Positions 47,734 to 59,425 of a stretch of DNA of 64,000 nucleotides are shown here, in pieces. This DNA comes from Enoplosus armatus (Eukaryota > Chordata > Actinopteri > Centrarchiformes > Enoplosidae), in the NCBI RefSeq assembly GCF_043641665.1, contig NC_092194.1, forward strand, positions 19,457,798 to 19,521,797, in the 5' to 3' direction. Numbering within the stretch: position 1 is the stretch's first letter; each line of letters begins with the position of its first letter. Below the pieces are notes generated by a model. That model made no database searches. It had not been told where the DNA came from and saw only the letters and a list, made by a program, of their open reading frames with translations. A program made the position numbers and the translations under genes.

Positions 47734-50587
47734 AGTATATTTTACTAATGAGGACACACTTGCATTCACCTGTGCGTTTACAAACAGAGATGAGAGAGAG
47801 AAATTAGTTGTATTTTACAAATGCACCCGAACATGCTTTCAATTGAACACTGCAGATCTGGATAGCTGGATAGCTTGCCTGCTAACTGCAGTGTGTCTAT
47901 TGATTGCCTACACACAGACATATAGATACAATAGAGACATATGGTAGATAAAAATGATAAAACATTACAGATTTCTAGCTAGCTGGCTATCTGCTGGCTT
48001 AAGATAGATGCTTTATAGAAATAGAAAGGTATCGATAATCTATAAGTAGATATGTGGTGTTAGAACAATTCATGTGGCTAATGATTAGCCTGGTTCCAAT
48101 AGGTTTAAATAGGCCTGGTGCTCATTCATGACTCTTTCTGCTAGTTGGAGAAAAAACAATTTGCTGATCACAGTTTTGTAAGTTACATTAAAAATAATAA
48201 ATGATAATAAAAAATATTTTATTTAAATAAAGCACTGTTTTTAGGGTCAAAGTTATGGTAAATAAATTGTCACGATGGTTGTAGTGTAAAATCAAAAAGT
48301 CTTTTTTTAGCTAGTCCGTTATTGGAGTGAAATCTTTTCCCCCTGTGTGTAGCATCTTGCCCTGTATGTTAGAAAACAGCATGGTATTCCCCTGTTGACC
48401 TGGATCCTGTCAGTAAGGCTCATGATCCACCTCTGGACTGGAATAACTCACCTGTGATGTGAAAAGTCTCCCCAAACATTTCACATCTGAGCAAGACTGT
48501 GTGCAGATGATGAATAGATGACATAACGTCTGTAGGAAAACCAGTTAACACAGCATCTTTTACTTTAAGATTTAAGGAAATCTGGTATTCTGATTGACAT
48601 GCAGACACTCGCTGCTGAAGGGTCTGCATGTCCGGCATTTGAGGCGTTAAGCTGAGGCTCCTAACCAGAATGACTTTGAGTGATGTAACAGTTAGCAGTT
48701 TGGAGGGTTTCTCAAGGACACTTTGGGTAGCACGTCGCCTCTGGGGCTCTAACCAGTGATCGTTTAATAACAGGGACGTCTTTGTGAGCGTTAGGCTACC
48801 CTGCCACCTTTCACTTATTGTGCTGTTCATGGTTCACAAGTCTCTAATCCATTTAGGTGTGGGAGGCACGGGCTTCATTACAAATGAAATGGTCCGTGCA
48901 CATCGGGAGGAGGAGAGGGGAGTGTCATATTAGCAGAGTGGACTTGATATTATACGCTGTCACTTCTCTGCCTTGAGATGTACTTTGACACTGACAGAAA
49001 AAGCCTTCGTCTTCATGGTTCTGTAACTGGTCCTGCTCCCATTATGTGCAGCTATGACACTTGAACTACAAAATGCCAAAAGTGCAAACGGATGATTTTC
49101 CAACTGTGTGACTATGACCAAATGCTGTTAAATTGCCATTTGGTTGATGCTTTCATCCAAAGCAGTGCTTAAGCATTGGTGGTAAAAGAAGCCCTAACCC
49201 GGTCACTTTAAGCATGTTTGGCCAATTTATTCAGGGTCTGGTATTTTTTCCTCCTTTAGTTTGGATCAGTCGGACAAGTGAGAAGAGTGCCATTCAAACA
49301 GTGCAGGTCACCAGCTCTGACAATGTAATACGAACCAACAGCAGGAAACAATGCCAAAGTGCACTCAGTTTTATGGGTATTAGAGGAAACATGTTGATAT
49401 CTTTATAGTGAGCAGATCCTGCAAAGAATAATAAGAACTTGTCCGAAGGGATGCTCAGATTCAGCTACTGCTTCATGTGTTCTTAACCTCTTCAACTCGT
49501 GATTTCCTCAGAATTCCCCATGTGCTTCTTTAAATTTCCATTTCCAAAAACCCAGTGTACAAGAAGTATCTCATATATTCTGTATCTGCTTGTTACAGCA
49601 CGAAGCTACAGTATATAATGCTGACAGCAAGTATTCACACCCAAGATGCTGTTTTTATGGCTTCAGCATTACATCAAATTGAAATATTTTAGATGTCTTG
49701 TGCATAATGTTTTGCACTTTCTTGTGACATATTTGTATCCCTGGAAACTTGGGGATCTCCACTAGAATTTAAAATAGTCTGGCACATTTTAGTGATGTAA
49801 ACACAGAGAAGGTGGATTATGGCAATGAGCACAATAAAGGTCCCTTATGATTTGCTGAATTTGCAGTACCAGGACTCATACTTGTTTGGACTCGTCCTTG
49901 GTGGGTTAAGCAAAGTGGAAAGCACCATGGCTGAAACACCTGTCAACCCTGGCACCTCAAACATACCGCACTTCTCTGTGAAAACCTTATGTGATGTTTA
50001 AAGTCAAAGCTTAGACACACATCAGAATAAGTGAAAGTAACTATTAAACCCTCAACTTTTGTTGTTACGCTTGATGTTTCTCGGGAGAATCGTCTCTTTT
50101 CAGTTGTCTCTAATGCAGTCTGAGTGTCTTGGAGTTTGCGTTTCGAGGCCTTTCAACACCAGAACAGATCATTGATATAAGATGATTCTCAAATCCCCAG
50201 ATTATGCTGAGTGACAACATTATTTTTAGTATCTACTTCCTGCATCAGCACTGATCGTTGGCATTGGGCGTAAGTCGTGGTGTACAGAAACATCCAATAT
50301 GGACGGAATTCCTAGGGACACTGGACTGGGCCTTTACAGCAACTACATCTTAATACTATAAGCTGTGTTGGCTGCAGTTTGGTGTGAAAATCTTAATGCC
50401 AACGGCCAACGAAGCAGCACACCTAATGAAAATAAACACATTTTAATTTCGCCATGCGATTTCTGACAAATTATCATAAGGTTTCACTTTTGCGAGCACG
50501 CCTCCGGACGTAAGTCAGTCAAAAGTTCATTATAAAAACAAACAGGTGAGATCAGTGTGGCGACACTGATAACAAGGTTATTTTCCT
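47734..50587. other. No gene recognised; one repeat fragment
   Basis: A patch of TAGATA/AGCTAGCTGG words lies near 47,850-48,060. The 136-codon minus frame 48,420-48,830 has no recognisable domain. The fragment CCATTTGGTTGATGCTTTCA at about 49,135-49,175, followed by TCCAAAGCA, belongs to the same high-copy fish motif as 24,935-25,000. Confidence 0.5.
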
Positions 50588-50693
50588 CATCTCTGTAATG
50601 AATGGAGTAATCAGCTCAGTGAGGCTGCTGTCGAATGAACATCAGCACTAAACCATTTCTCATCCACACTTCTTCTCCCCCGACGGGCTCATT
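50588..50693. other. Duplicated noncoding element, copy A
   Basis: This 106-bp segment aligns without a gap to 56,917-57,022 in the same orientation, with 91 of 106 bases identical by hand count (86%). Identical blocks include CTGTCGAATGAAC and TAAACCATTTCTCATC. ATAACAAGG also precedes both copies. It has no open frame and no transposon hallmark such as inverted ends. It could be a duplicated regulatory element or two copies of an unknown repeat. Confidence 0.75.
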
Positions 50694-51479
50694 AGTGTGC
50701 TGCTGAAAGCTGCACACCACTGCTATACAACATATTTATTATTTAGCATCTTTTTCCCTATTCTTCTTTTTTTCCCCTACTTCCTTTGTTTGCACTGCAT
50801 CCTCCTGCACATTTCACACTCCAGCGCTCTGATCAAACTCTGAACTACTACGACCTACTCTACTTAATGTGGCTCTCTCACACTCAGATACTTTCTTTAG
50901 TCGTAACATGTGGGGTATTTTTTTATCAAAGGTGATGATGACATGTAGGGTTTATTAACAGGCTCTGATCCAGAAATGCTGCGGTTTGATATTGTTAAAA
51001 TATTTCACTGATTCTTTTACAGCAATTAGCGTTAGACCAACACCCTTTAGTCATTTCTTCACTGTGATCTCTGTTCTTCTTACTACGTGATCACACTTTA
51101 TAGCTCACCATCTCATGAAGCTAGAATAAATCTTCACCTCTAGTGAGAAGTTATGACCTATAAAGGGTTTGTCAGTTTGAGCATGTTTCTGCATCACAGT
51201 TGGATCAACATCATCAGTGTTGTTGAGAGCAGAACACATGCTCATAACAACTGCTGTCATTGTCACCGCGGTGTAATTGATGGCACAGATGTAGTGTACG
51301 CTCTCCTCGTTTAGACACACGGAAGTCGCACATCTGTTTAAAGGGTGTAAAGGCAAGACGAAGGAGAGGGAAGTGGCCTTCAGTTCTCTGCAGTCTCAGA
51401 GTCATTTGTTACCCCTGCCTTCAGATAACTACATGTGAACTTTGGTCCAGAAGAGGTCAGCCGTTTTCCAGCCATTCCA
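50694..51479. other. No gene recognised
   Basis: A pyrimidine-rich patch lies near 50,750-50,790. Two overlapping minus frames near 51,105-51,405 show no domain. Confidence 0.5.
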
Positions 51480-51855
51480 TAATGTCTGTCTGGGATAAAC
51501 AGTACAGGCAGAAAGTATTTGGCTCCATTCCTGCACTCAGCTTTAATTTGAGGGTGTTTACATCCAAATCAGTTGAAGAGTGAAGACATTTTCAGGAATT
51601 CTCACCCTTTTACTGCATAGTTCCCCAATTTTAATAAACAGGAAGCGATTGATTAGTATGAACATAAAGTCCTTATATCTATTATGTGGTTGCAAATCGA
51701 TCGCAGCCAGTGACCTCAGCAGACACTTGGTATCCTTGTTGCTGACGCTCCGCCAGGCCTGAACTGTAGCCATCTTCACTTCTTTCTTGTTTCGGGGGGG
51801 GGGGGGGGGTTGCCTTCCCTCTGCTCTTTGTGGCCAGGTAACTGACTTTGCCAAG
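51480..51855 (-). pseudogene. Decayed Tc1/mariner transposase, C-terminal end
   Basis: The minus frame between 51,600 and 51,810 reads RNKKEVKMATVQAWRSVS, then KDTKCLLRSLAAIDLQ, the layout of the C-terminal region of Tc1-like transposases (N-K-x-E-L-K-x-x-x-x-x-A-W-x-S-I, then T-x-x-L-V-x-S-M). The adjoining DNA at 51,490-51,575, with TTTAATTTGAGGGTGTTTAC then ATCCAAATC, matches the untranslated end of such fish elements. The frame is degraded, and a G16 run (51,794-51,809) sits inside it. Weaker traces at about 52,112-52,135 (TTTGCTTCACTTGCATGGA) and 52,250-52,275 (AGGATCATTGTCC) suggest that the element once extended to about 52.3 kb. No catalytic core is readable. Confidence 0.7.
51794..51809. 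repeat. G16 run inside the Tc1 fossil
   Basis: Homopolymer expanded within the former transposase coding sequence, at a place where relatives carry a GGGG word. Confidence 0.9.
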
Positions 51856-52299
51856 AACCAGACACGTCGCCAGAGGAAACACGAAGGGCATCTGGCTGAA
51901 TATTTCTATTTTATTTTAAGACATTGTTGGATAAAATCCAGGCAACCGTTGAAGAATATATATTTCTACTTTCCATATTTACATGAAAACAAAAAAAAAA
52001 CGTTTTGCAGCTAAAAATACACCTCCGATATTTGATTGCAATGGATATAAACAGTTTCACTAAGGAGCACTCCAACTGTATGTGTCGGTACAGGACTGAT
52101 ACTAAAATCAGCCTATTTTGCTTCACTTGCATGGAAACAGCAAATCAGACTCAACAACATAAAGACCAGTGAAGCGTATCAGAGAATAGAATTTAATGCT
52201 GCATCTTCTGCAATTTCTTGCCCATAACATCTTGACTGCCTTGGCGTATCTTTAGGATCATTGTCCTAAAATTTGGGGTCTGACACTGTACACCCAGTA

Positions 52300-53769
52300 C
52301 ATGTGAACACCTCTAAATATCCTGCACTTTAACTACAGTAGCGTCTTTATTCCTACATCTGTTTTAACCTTATAGTAATTTCTTTATTTTCAAGCCAGCG
52401 TATCAGGGTCTTATTTCTGCACTGCACATGCACGCTGGAATGGAATCCTTTGTTTGCTGTTAGATGACTAAAAGAGCGCCTCGTTTTGTCCTGAATATTG
52501 TGGAGATGTTCAACTAATTAAGCTCACTTCACATTCTTCCGATAAAAAGATGTTTCGAATCAATGATTAAAATACATCTCAAGGCAAATTTTCACTGGGA
52601 AAATATTTCCCCAATGGCTCTGTAGGCCCTTAAAACATTATGAATGTTTTAAGACTATTTTGTGAGCACTTTTCGTCTGGGGCTTCAGAATGCACTCAAC
52701 TGCGGTAATCCCTAAAACTTGTTAGAAACAACTTCAGATACATAATTGTGTACTCACGCTTTTACAGAGCAGGCAGGAGAGGAGGCCCTGGAGGCTGGGC
52801 TCTGTTTCTTTTTCATGCCCACAAAATGTTGTATTTACTCTGAAAGACAGCAACACACACAAAACCTGTAAAGGCCACTAGTTATTCAGGTTAATCAGGT
52901 TTTATTATTTAGGAGTTTTGATATTGAGGTGTTCAGAGAAGAGGATGGTGACCAGAGTCGAGTTAGAAACCCTTCGACCGGCAGGGAACTGAGACACATG
53001 GGAGGAGAAGGTAATGAGTAATTCAGCAACTAGCGTCGACGTGCCCTTTACCTCACACTGCTCCAATGCAGCCGCTCAGTGTCCACCAGTATGATGCTGT
53101 GGTTGTACTGGGGAGCTAGCTGTGAATGTAATTGTGTGCATGGGAAGCAGGGAGCTGCTGGAACAGAACATGCATGCACAATCAACTTTCCCTGGATAAA
53201 TAATATGGAAAGAGATTAGTGCCAGCAGAGATTGTATTTGTATTGCATAAATTTGAATTTGTCACCCTCATATTAAGCAGCTGATTTAAAAAAAAAAAAA
53301 TGCCTCTGTTGAATAAATTAATTCAGAAATTGAATTTGAATGGAAATTAAAGGCAGTAGCTTTATTTTGGATTTGATTACATTTAAATTAAACTTAACAT
53401 GCCGGTATGATCTCTGTCATAGTTTGTTGTCTTCTGATTGTTAAGTCTTTGACAAAATATATATAATATATACAAACACCCCTCAGGACAAGACATAAAG
53501 TAAAGGGTTAAAACCTGTAGGAAACATTTAGATTCAACAAATGTATTCATGACTTTAAAGCCTTTTAAACTGAACTTCAGCTGAACACTGTGGCTACAAA
53601 TGACTTACATGGATAATGGTAAATTATTAATGTTATTATTAACAGTGTTCACTCAATGTTCATTACACAGCAATATCTAGCTAAAGTTTGCTAACATTAG
53701 CCACCAGAAGCTACTGGTCATACCAGACTGAAGCCACAACACCACATCAGCAAAACTGTACTGAATGGA
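52300..53769. other. No gene recognised
   Basis: AT-rich DNA with an A13 run near 53,288-53,300 and an ATATAATATATA patch near 53,460. A GTTTGCTAACATTAGCCACC patch near 53,687 recalls the ATGCTAAC family. No gene. Confidence 0.5.
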
Positions 53770-54462
53770 GTACGGGTGTGTTGTATTATCTAAGTACAGT
53801 TATACTACTTTAATCTTCAACTCCACCTACATTTCAGATTTTACTCTGACAGCTATAGTTACGAGTCACTTTAACTATTAAATATATATTAAATAAAGCA
53901 CACGATACACTTCTGAAATACAACACATTGTTCCTGATTAAACCAGTGGTTCCCAACCTTTTTGGCTTGTGACCCTTGACCCTTGACGAGTGTCTAGTTG
54001 GGCCCCTTGTCATGTTTCAGATGAGTGGTTGGAGTTGTTGGAGTTCCCCCCGCCAAACATTTCTCAGCTTGTTTAATTTGAAAAACAGTCAGAGGCCTAA
54101 AGAGGTAAAAGTATCCAATATTTCACAAGAAAGTCATTTGTTTAGCAGAACTTTTGTTTTTTACTTTCCTCCCTCATTAATCTTCTCACAACCCCTCAGA
54201 TTTTTCTTGTGACCCCTTGGTGGGGCCGGACCCCTAGGTTGGGAACCATTGGACTAAAGTAGCTAACTGTATAATGTTGTTAAAACTAGCTCCGCGTCAA
54301 CCAGCTACAAGCTAATAATGTCACGTATAATAATATTTCACAGGCGCTACTTTTTTTCTGCGTAAGTACTTTTACTTTTTAGTACTGCTTAGTATTTTGA
54401 ATGAGGGACTTGTATTGGTCCTTTTACTTAAGTAAAGGATCTGAGTACTTCTTCCACCATTG
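53770..54462 (-). mobile_element. hAT-type MITE (outer element), interrupted
   Basis: The right end reads TACTTAAGTAAAGGATCTGA, then GTACTTCTTCCACCATTG. Complemented, this is CAATGGTGGAAGAAGTACTC, the end of a very common fish non-autonomous hAT family built from AAGTAC/AAGTAAAAGTAC words. The interior fits the family too (for example ATTTCAGATTTTACTCTGAC then AGCTATAGTTAC). The left end near 53,770 is decayed (TTATCTAAGTACAGTTATAC). A second element (53,944-54,251) is inserted in it. A further fragment, in opposite orientation, lies at 57,565-57,680. Confidence 0.65.
53944..54251. mobile_element. hAT-type MITE (inner element)
   Basis: A 308-bp unit starts CAGTGGTTCCCAACCT and ends with the complement of CAATGGTTCCCAACCT, so the 16-base inverted ends differ at one position. 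The flanks GATTAAAC (53,936-53,943) and GACTAAAG (54,252-54,259) match at 6 of 8 bases, the length of a hAT target duplication. The CAGNGGTTCCCAAC end type is characteristic of hAT elements. The interior has no transposase. Confidence 0.75.
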
Positions 54463-55639
54463 TTTAAACTTTCCATTCGTAAGAAGAAGTGTTATTTCTT
54501 CTGTCGAAACAAAGGTAAAGAAGGTATTAATAGCTGTTCAAAGAGCAAACTAATAATTTAAGTGATTCAGGTTCATATTGAAGGAAACAATTGTTATTGT
54601 CTCAAATCTGATAAATCGAAATAAACAGCAACTGACGTCGGCAGTGAGAACGCACTGTGACTAATAATGTGAAAAATAAACATTGTTTGAATCAGCTGTA
54701 TTTTAAACTTAGTTAGTAGCTATCGACATCTCTCACGTTCTTCGCCTTCCATTATGCTTCATTTCTTGCTTTTCTAGTGAACAAAAATGTAACTCTTACT
54801 GCCTGAACTCACCTCTGATAAAGACTAGACTAGTTTCTGTCTGCAGTGTCTTCGTAGACACAGTGGAACAAACACTGAAGGCAACAATTCAATTTGGAAG
54901 AAACATCTTTTACCACATCTGCCTCTTTAGTAGTTCAGTCTCCTCTGGGGACATACAGTACTCTGTAGCATACTGTATGTCACCTAATAAAAGCGTAGAC
55001 TTGTACATACAAACAAGTCAATGTAGAGCCAACTGCATTTCTTGCTTTTCCGGTTTGAGAGGTAACATTGCCAGTTAGTAATTATTGATATCAAGAGCAG
55101 GAGAAGAAAGCTTTATTGCCTCAAATGACATGAGATCCCCTGGCAGCACATTCAGGGTTGACTGCTCCTGAGGTGTTTTTGGAGGTGTTGATGCTAGAAA
55201 GAAAAAAACGTTCTGACACGCTGCTGGCTGCTTTGTGGTTTGATGAGGTAACGTTTGCGTTCCTGCCGCGGATAATGTCCGTTAACTGTTGTGTTGAAGA
55301 ATTCTGTGTTGCAGACGGACAATATCAAATCTCTCGACAACAAATTGACAATCATCTTTGACAAAGTAAAATACTCGCATGATAGCAATTTCTGTATGAC
55401 CTTGGGGTCTGTTTGACCCCCCGCTTATTAGTGTGCCGGTTAGTCCTGGAGAAGAAAATGGGCAGTAAAAGTTGTAGTAGACTAAGTTTGTCAGTTTAAT
55501 CGAAGGCTTGTTCGCCATTTGTCTACCTGTGTGCATGAATGAAGAAAAGTAGCTCCGTGTTTCAGCTGTCTTCGTGTTTTCATGCAGAACATTTAGGGTC
55601 ACATGTTCCTTAAGATTTCAGTCCCTGTTGATTTTGGCG
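54463..55639. other. No gene recognised
   Basis: Frames of 67-106 codons lack domains. TTGGGGTCTGTTTGACCCC near 55,400-55,420 is a short imperfect inverted repeat. No gene supported. Confidence 0.5.
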
Positions 55640-55765
55640 ACACTCACGGTTACCGCGGTAACGGCAAGTGCGGTTAGCGCAGACCTCAGTGACGAATACA
55701 TTGTGTTTCCTGTGGCTGCTTCACAATAAAACAACAACGTGTTTATAGCACGAGGAGAGCAGACG
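55640..55765. mobile_element. Possible transposon fragment with a perfect palindrome
   Basis: Includes the 14-bp palindrome GTTACCGCGGTAAC (55,649-55,662) followed by CGGCAAGTGCGGTTAGCGCA, then TTTCCTGTGGCTGCTTCACA and ATAAAACAACAAC. This CpG-rich segment in AT-rich DNA resembles a fish MITE segment from memory. Ends were not found. Confidence 0.35.
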
Positions 55766-56405
55766 CAGAGTAATAATACTTTGGTGTTACTTTGAGATTA
55801 TTGTGTTTGATTATAGGTCATTGACGTGCATTCACGTTTTTGTGTGAAACTCAGTGGCTCCAATTTAGTATTTTGGTTATGTTTAATATAAGTTGTAATA
55901 CACTGTGAGGTTGGAGAGTTTTTATTACAGTCTGCACCCAGTAGCCCATGATATTATACATAGACAGTCTCATTCAACTCAACACAGGCTGATAATATGG
56001 AGACAGTTTTCCTGACGGCAACAAAATACAATAAATGTCACTGAATGAGGCCGATGACTCAGTTTGACCATCAGTCATTTTATGAATATTGTCTACATAA
56101 TTCCTGTGGCCCATTGCTTAACTCAAATTTGCTGTCCTCTATTCATGGTCAGTTAGATGCTGTTCAGTAGTGGAAAAAAAAAAGCAGAAATACAGTTAAT
56201 GTCTAACCTGAGGGGTTCTTATATACGTTTGTTTCCCTCATACACAACCTCATTAAACATTAAGAATAATAAACATAAGACAATAGAACATTTCAGGACC
56301 GTTCAGGACCGTTAAGTGAAGGTTTTATTTTCAGCTGAATGTATTTTATGTTTTCTATGAAATATCGTTGTGATAATGATTTCTATTCAGATTGAACTCT
56401 TTCTC

Positions 56406-56407
<2 letters not shown>
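55766..56407. other. No gene or repeat recognised
   Basis: AT-rich sequence, with a direct duplication of CAGGACCGTT at about 56,295-56,315. Nothing else noted. Confidence 0.5.

Positions 56408-56439
<32 letters not shown>
56408..56439. repeat. (TG)16 microsatellite
   Basis: Uninterrupted TG repeat followed by GAGAGAGA. Confidence 0.95.
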
Positions 56440-56446
<7 letters not shown>

Positions 56447-56468
56447 TAGTAGGAGTGAGAGGTGTCAT

Positions 56469-56492
56469 TGTGTGTGTGTGTGTGTGTGTGTG
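56469..56492. repeat. (TG)12 microsatellite
   Basis: A second TG run 29 bases after the first; the two may be one older repeat split by the AGAGAGATAG interval. Confidence 0.95.
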
Positions 56493-56916
56493 ATGACAAC
56501 TGACTCAGCTGGAGAGGGCAGACAATGACAATGATGATATTCAGTAATACTCATAGCAACTGGGGCCTTAATTTAGACATGCTGCAGTTACCAAGTACAA
56601 GGCTATTTAGTTTCACGTTGACAGTCTATGATTCATTTTTAAACGTTTGCCAGATTTATCTTCTGCAAGGGAACGTCATTTACACTTCCTTTCCCAATTT
56701 TTGTTTTTATTTTGAAAACCCTCAACAAACAAATCATATTTCAAACTCTGATCTGCAGCAAATATGTCTGTTAATTGCTCTTTAGGCTGTGAAAAAAAAC
56801 AAACCCGCTTTCATAAGTATAGCATGACCTATAACTTCCTAAAAGGCAAATTAAAAAGGAAAATCGTTTGATTTGTGTCATGAAAATAACAAGGCTCGCT
56901 CTCTTTTTTTTTTTTG
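56493..56916. other. No gene recognised
   Basis: An 86-codon + frame (56,525-56,785) has no recognisable domain. A T-run at 56,903-56,915 directly precedes copy B of the duplicated element and is absent from copy A. Confidence 0.5.
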
Positions 56917-57022
56917 CATCTCAGTAATGAATGGAATAATTAGGTCTGTGAGGCTACTGTCGAATGAACGTCAGCATTAAACCATTTCTCATCTTGACTT
57001 CCTCTCCCCAGATGGCCTCATT
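56917..57022. other. Duplicated noncoding element, copy B
   Basis: Same orientation as copy A at 50,588-50,693, with 15 mismatches and no gaps across 106 bases. It contains GGAATAATTAGG, a homeodomain-type core that copy A has changed (GGAGTAATCAGC). The similarity fades past CTCATT, but both copies have a CTGAAA / GCTGC motif 20-50 bases later, at differing distances. No open frame. Confidence 0.75.
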
Positions 57023-57564
57023 GATTTATCCATTTCCACGCATCCTTGCTGTGCATCTGAAATATGCTGCTGCAAACACATCATGAAAACAGCCCTGAAT
57101 TGCCAAGGGCATACGGGTCTTTTAGCTTTTATGCCTCACACTTCTTTCTGGACACATTCGTCTCATCACCTGCCCACTGTGATGGCCAGATATGATTATA
57201 ATTACACCACAGGCCTACCTTGAAAGGCCTGAACCCGATACAGCCTCATTTGGCAGCCCGTCTATTGCTTTTTTTCCCTGGTTACAGCTCGAGCCTGCAA
57301 TAAGAGCAGAAACTGATGCTGCAGTACATTGGTACCACTGCAGGGGAGGCTTCTCATATTCAGCTTCATTTTCAAAGGGCTGTTGGAAAGGCTAGTGACA
57401 AGTTGGCACTTTGATGACTGCCCTGTGCTACACGGGCGAAGCAGAAATATGTTGTCTGTTGTAATCTCCAATCATTGCTGTAGCCGGCGGTCGGGAGCTT
57501 ATACACCATCCAAACTTAAGCATAGACAGATTTTCAAGCGGGATACGAGTCGTGCTGAAATAAA
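57023..57564. other. Repeat-free stretch, possibly conserved
   Basis: No repeat hallmark and no coding frame. The GCAGTACATTGGTACCACTGC word near 57,319-57,339 is partly palindromic. It may belong with copy B to a larger regulatory block, but only alignment could tell. Confidence 0.3.
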
Positions 57565-57680
57565 AGAAAATGTAAAACACTCCATCGGAGGCAAAAGTCC
57601 TGTATTCAAAATGTACACAAGTGAAAGTACAGAAATGTGATCAAAGTTAGAAAAGTAAAAGTATGCATGCAGGACCTTTA
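57565..57680 (+). mobile_element. Fragment of the AAGTAC hAT MITE family
   Basis: GCAAAAGTCCTGTATTCAAA, then AGTGAAAGTACAGAAATGTG and AAAAGTAAAAGTATGCATGC, match internal parts of the family of the outer element at 53,770-54,462, in the opposite orientation. Ends are missing. Confidence 0.55.
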
Positions 57681-57904
57681 CCAGGACTCCCAATGGTCTC
57701 ACCACACACCCCACCCCCTCATTTGTTTTTTGATTTAGATTTTTCATATTGTATGTATTCAACTAACCGTTCAATTATGATATAGTAATGCAGTCAAAGT
57801 TCTCTCTACACTGCAAGGAATAAAAGTCTGGTGGAGAAATACTAAATAATAATCATTCATTTCATTGTCTTAAAGTAGTCAAGTGTTTATTCTGAAAATA
57901 CCAG

Positions 57905-58095
57905 GATCAGTTTTATTTGGTTATTTTAACTTTTTTTTCGATCTTATTTTATTGCATTTGAGGTATTTTATTCTATTTTATTCACTGTACTTTTTCTGCA
58001 GGATTTTATTTTTATTTTGGTGTTGATTTGTTTTAATTTCCTTTCCAACATTGTTTTAAAGGGTGCTAAATAAATAAAGTGTATTATTATTCCTG
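57905..58095 (+). mobile_element. Retroposon-type 3' tail (LINE/SINE end)
   Basis: T-rich body followed by CATTGTTTTAAAGGGTGCTA and AATAAATAAAGTGTATTATT. From memory this matches the 3' end of a high-copy fish family ending AAAGGTGCTATATAAATAAAG with a trailing short repeat. No reverse transcriptase frame is present. Confidence 0.5.
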
Positions 58096-59279
58096 ACTTA
58101 AATCAGTGTAGTTTAAATAAACTACTTTCCATCTCTGCATATACATTTTTATTACAAGATACAAAGAGTTGAAAATGCAGCGCAGCAAACCGTCAGGCAA
58201 CATTTTACAGATTTCATTGTTTACGCTTTGCATAGAATTTTACCAGCTGAGATTCTCACACCTAAAAAGATTAAGCTTGGACATCAAATGAGACGTGCTG
58301 AGTTTCATTCTACTCGGACCTTTAAAGGCTATAATACTCGGGGAATGTTTTGTAGCAGTATGGCTTGGTAATATCACCCACAGCAGGGTTTTGCAAATGG
58401 GATAAAATCAGTGTGATGGCCAGGAAAGTGCCATCAGTCCAGACCTTCAGTTGTCGCTCCGCAGGCTTCTATTTCGGCTATATTTCTGCCGAAGGAGAGG
58501 GAGTGTAAAGTGTTCTGAACTGAACAGAGCACCATCACGAGCTTTTAAAAAGCATACGTTAAAATCAAAATGTGACCGCAGGGTGGAACCGCGAAGACCA
58601 AGTCAAGACTTCAGTCCTGTTCGAGACCAAAATATGCAATAAACAGTAAAACATGCATGTAGGATGGACAGAGCTGTAGATCTGTGAAACTCTTTCTCTC
58701 CAACTAAGAGTGTACAGACGTTCTACTAACTGGAAGTGTGAGAAAATAAAAACTAAAATAAATGTCTTTCTTGGCCATTATTTTGAAATGATCTCTTATG
58801 GAAATTAAGTAAATACCCTTTTAATTTAACACAAGATGGTAACATGAAATATGTGGAGTTTTCTTCAGCCTAGGTGTATTCAACTGTACCACACAATAGT
58901 ACTGAAACAAGTAGCTGATTGTCAGAAAACTGACAATTTTGACATTCACTGATTCCAGCTTCTTACATATGAGGATATTGCTGCTTTTCTGTGTTTGACG
59001 CTCAGGAAGTTGAAGCGTCAGTAGTTTATTCAGTAATGGGACATGATGGACTTTTCCACCGTTCCTTGTATTACAAAGTGAATGAAAGGATGTAAACACA
59101 GTTACCGTGGGGAATATAGTTAAAGCCGTTTACAGCCGGATCACATACAATACATCCGTCTAGTGTTGCGGTGGTTCAACAAGAGAAATCTGATGTTGAA
59201 CTATAAATGCAAACCTGAGCTGTAGGTATCTATGTCATGACCTCCGTTAATCTCTCATGTCAAGTACAAATCCAGTTTA
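58096..59279. other. No gene recognised
   Basis: AT-rich unique-looking DNA. Frames up to 92 codons lack domains. Confidence 0.5.
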
Positions 59280-59425
59280 AGGCTCCCGATGGAGGTTGGC
59301 CCCTTGCATGGCAGCTCGGTCACCGTTGGTGTGTGAATGGGTGAATGAGCGCAGATCTGTAAAGCGCTTTGGGAGCCGATACGGTTGAAGAGCGCCATAT
59401 AAGTGAAGACTGTACACCATTTCAA
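59280..59425 (+). mobile_element. Fish interspersed repeat with AAAGCGCTTTGGGAG motif
   Basis: CCCCTTGCATGGCAGCTCGG, then TTGGTGTGTGAATGGGTGAA, then GTAAAGCGCTTTGGGAGCC and AGAGCGCCATATAAGTG. From memory this is the end part of a widespread teleost repeat. It is fairly well preserved. The overlapping minus frame is an artefact. Confidence 0.6.

Noticed and set aside
48420..48830. 136-codon minus-strand open frame
   Set aside because: No motif, no exon boundaries of quality, no similarity recognised.
45933..53406. Exact 15-mer ACTTAACATGCCGGT at 45,933 and 53,392
   Set aside because: One or two exact 15-base matches are expected by chance among all pairs in 64 kb, and the flanks do not align.
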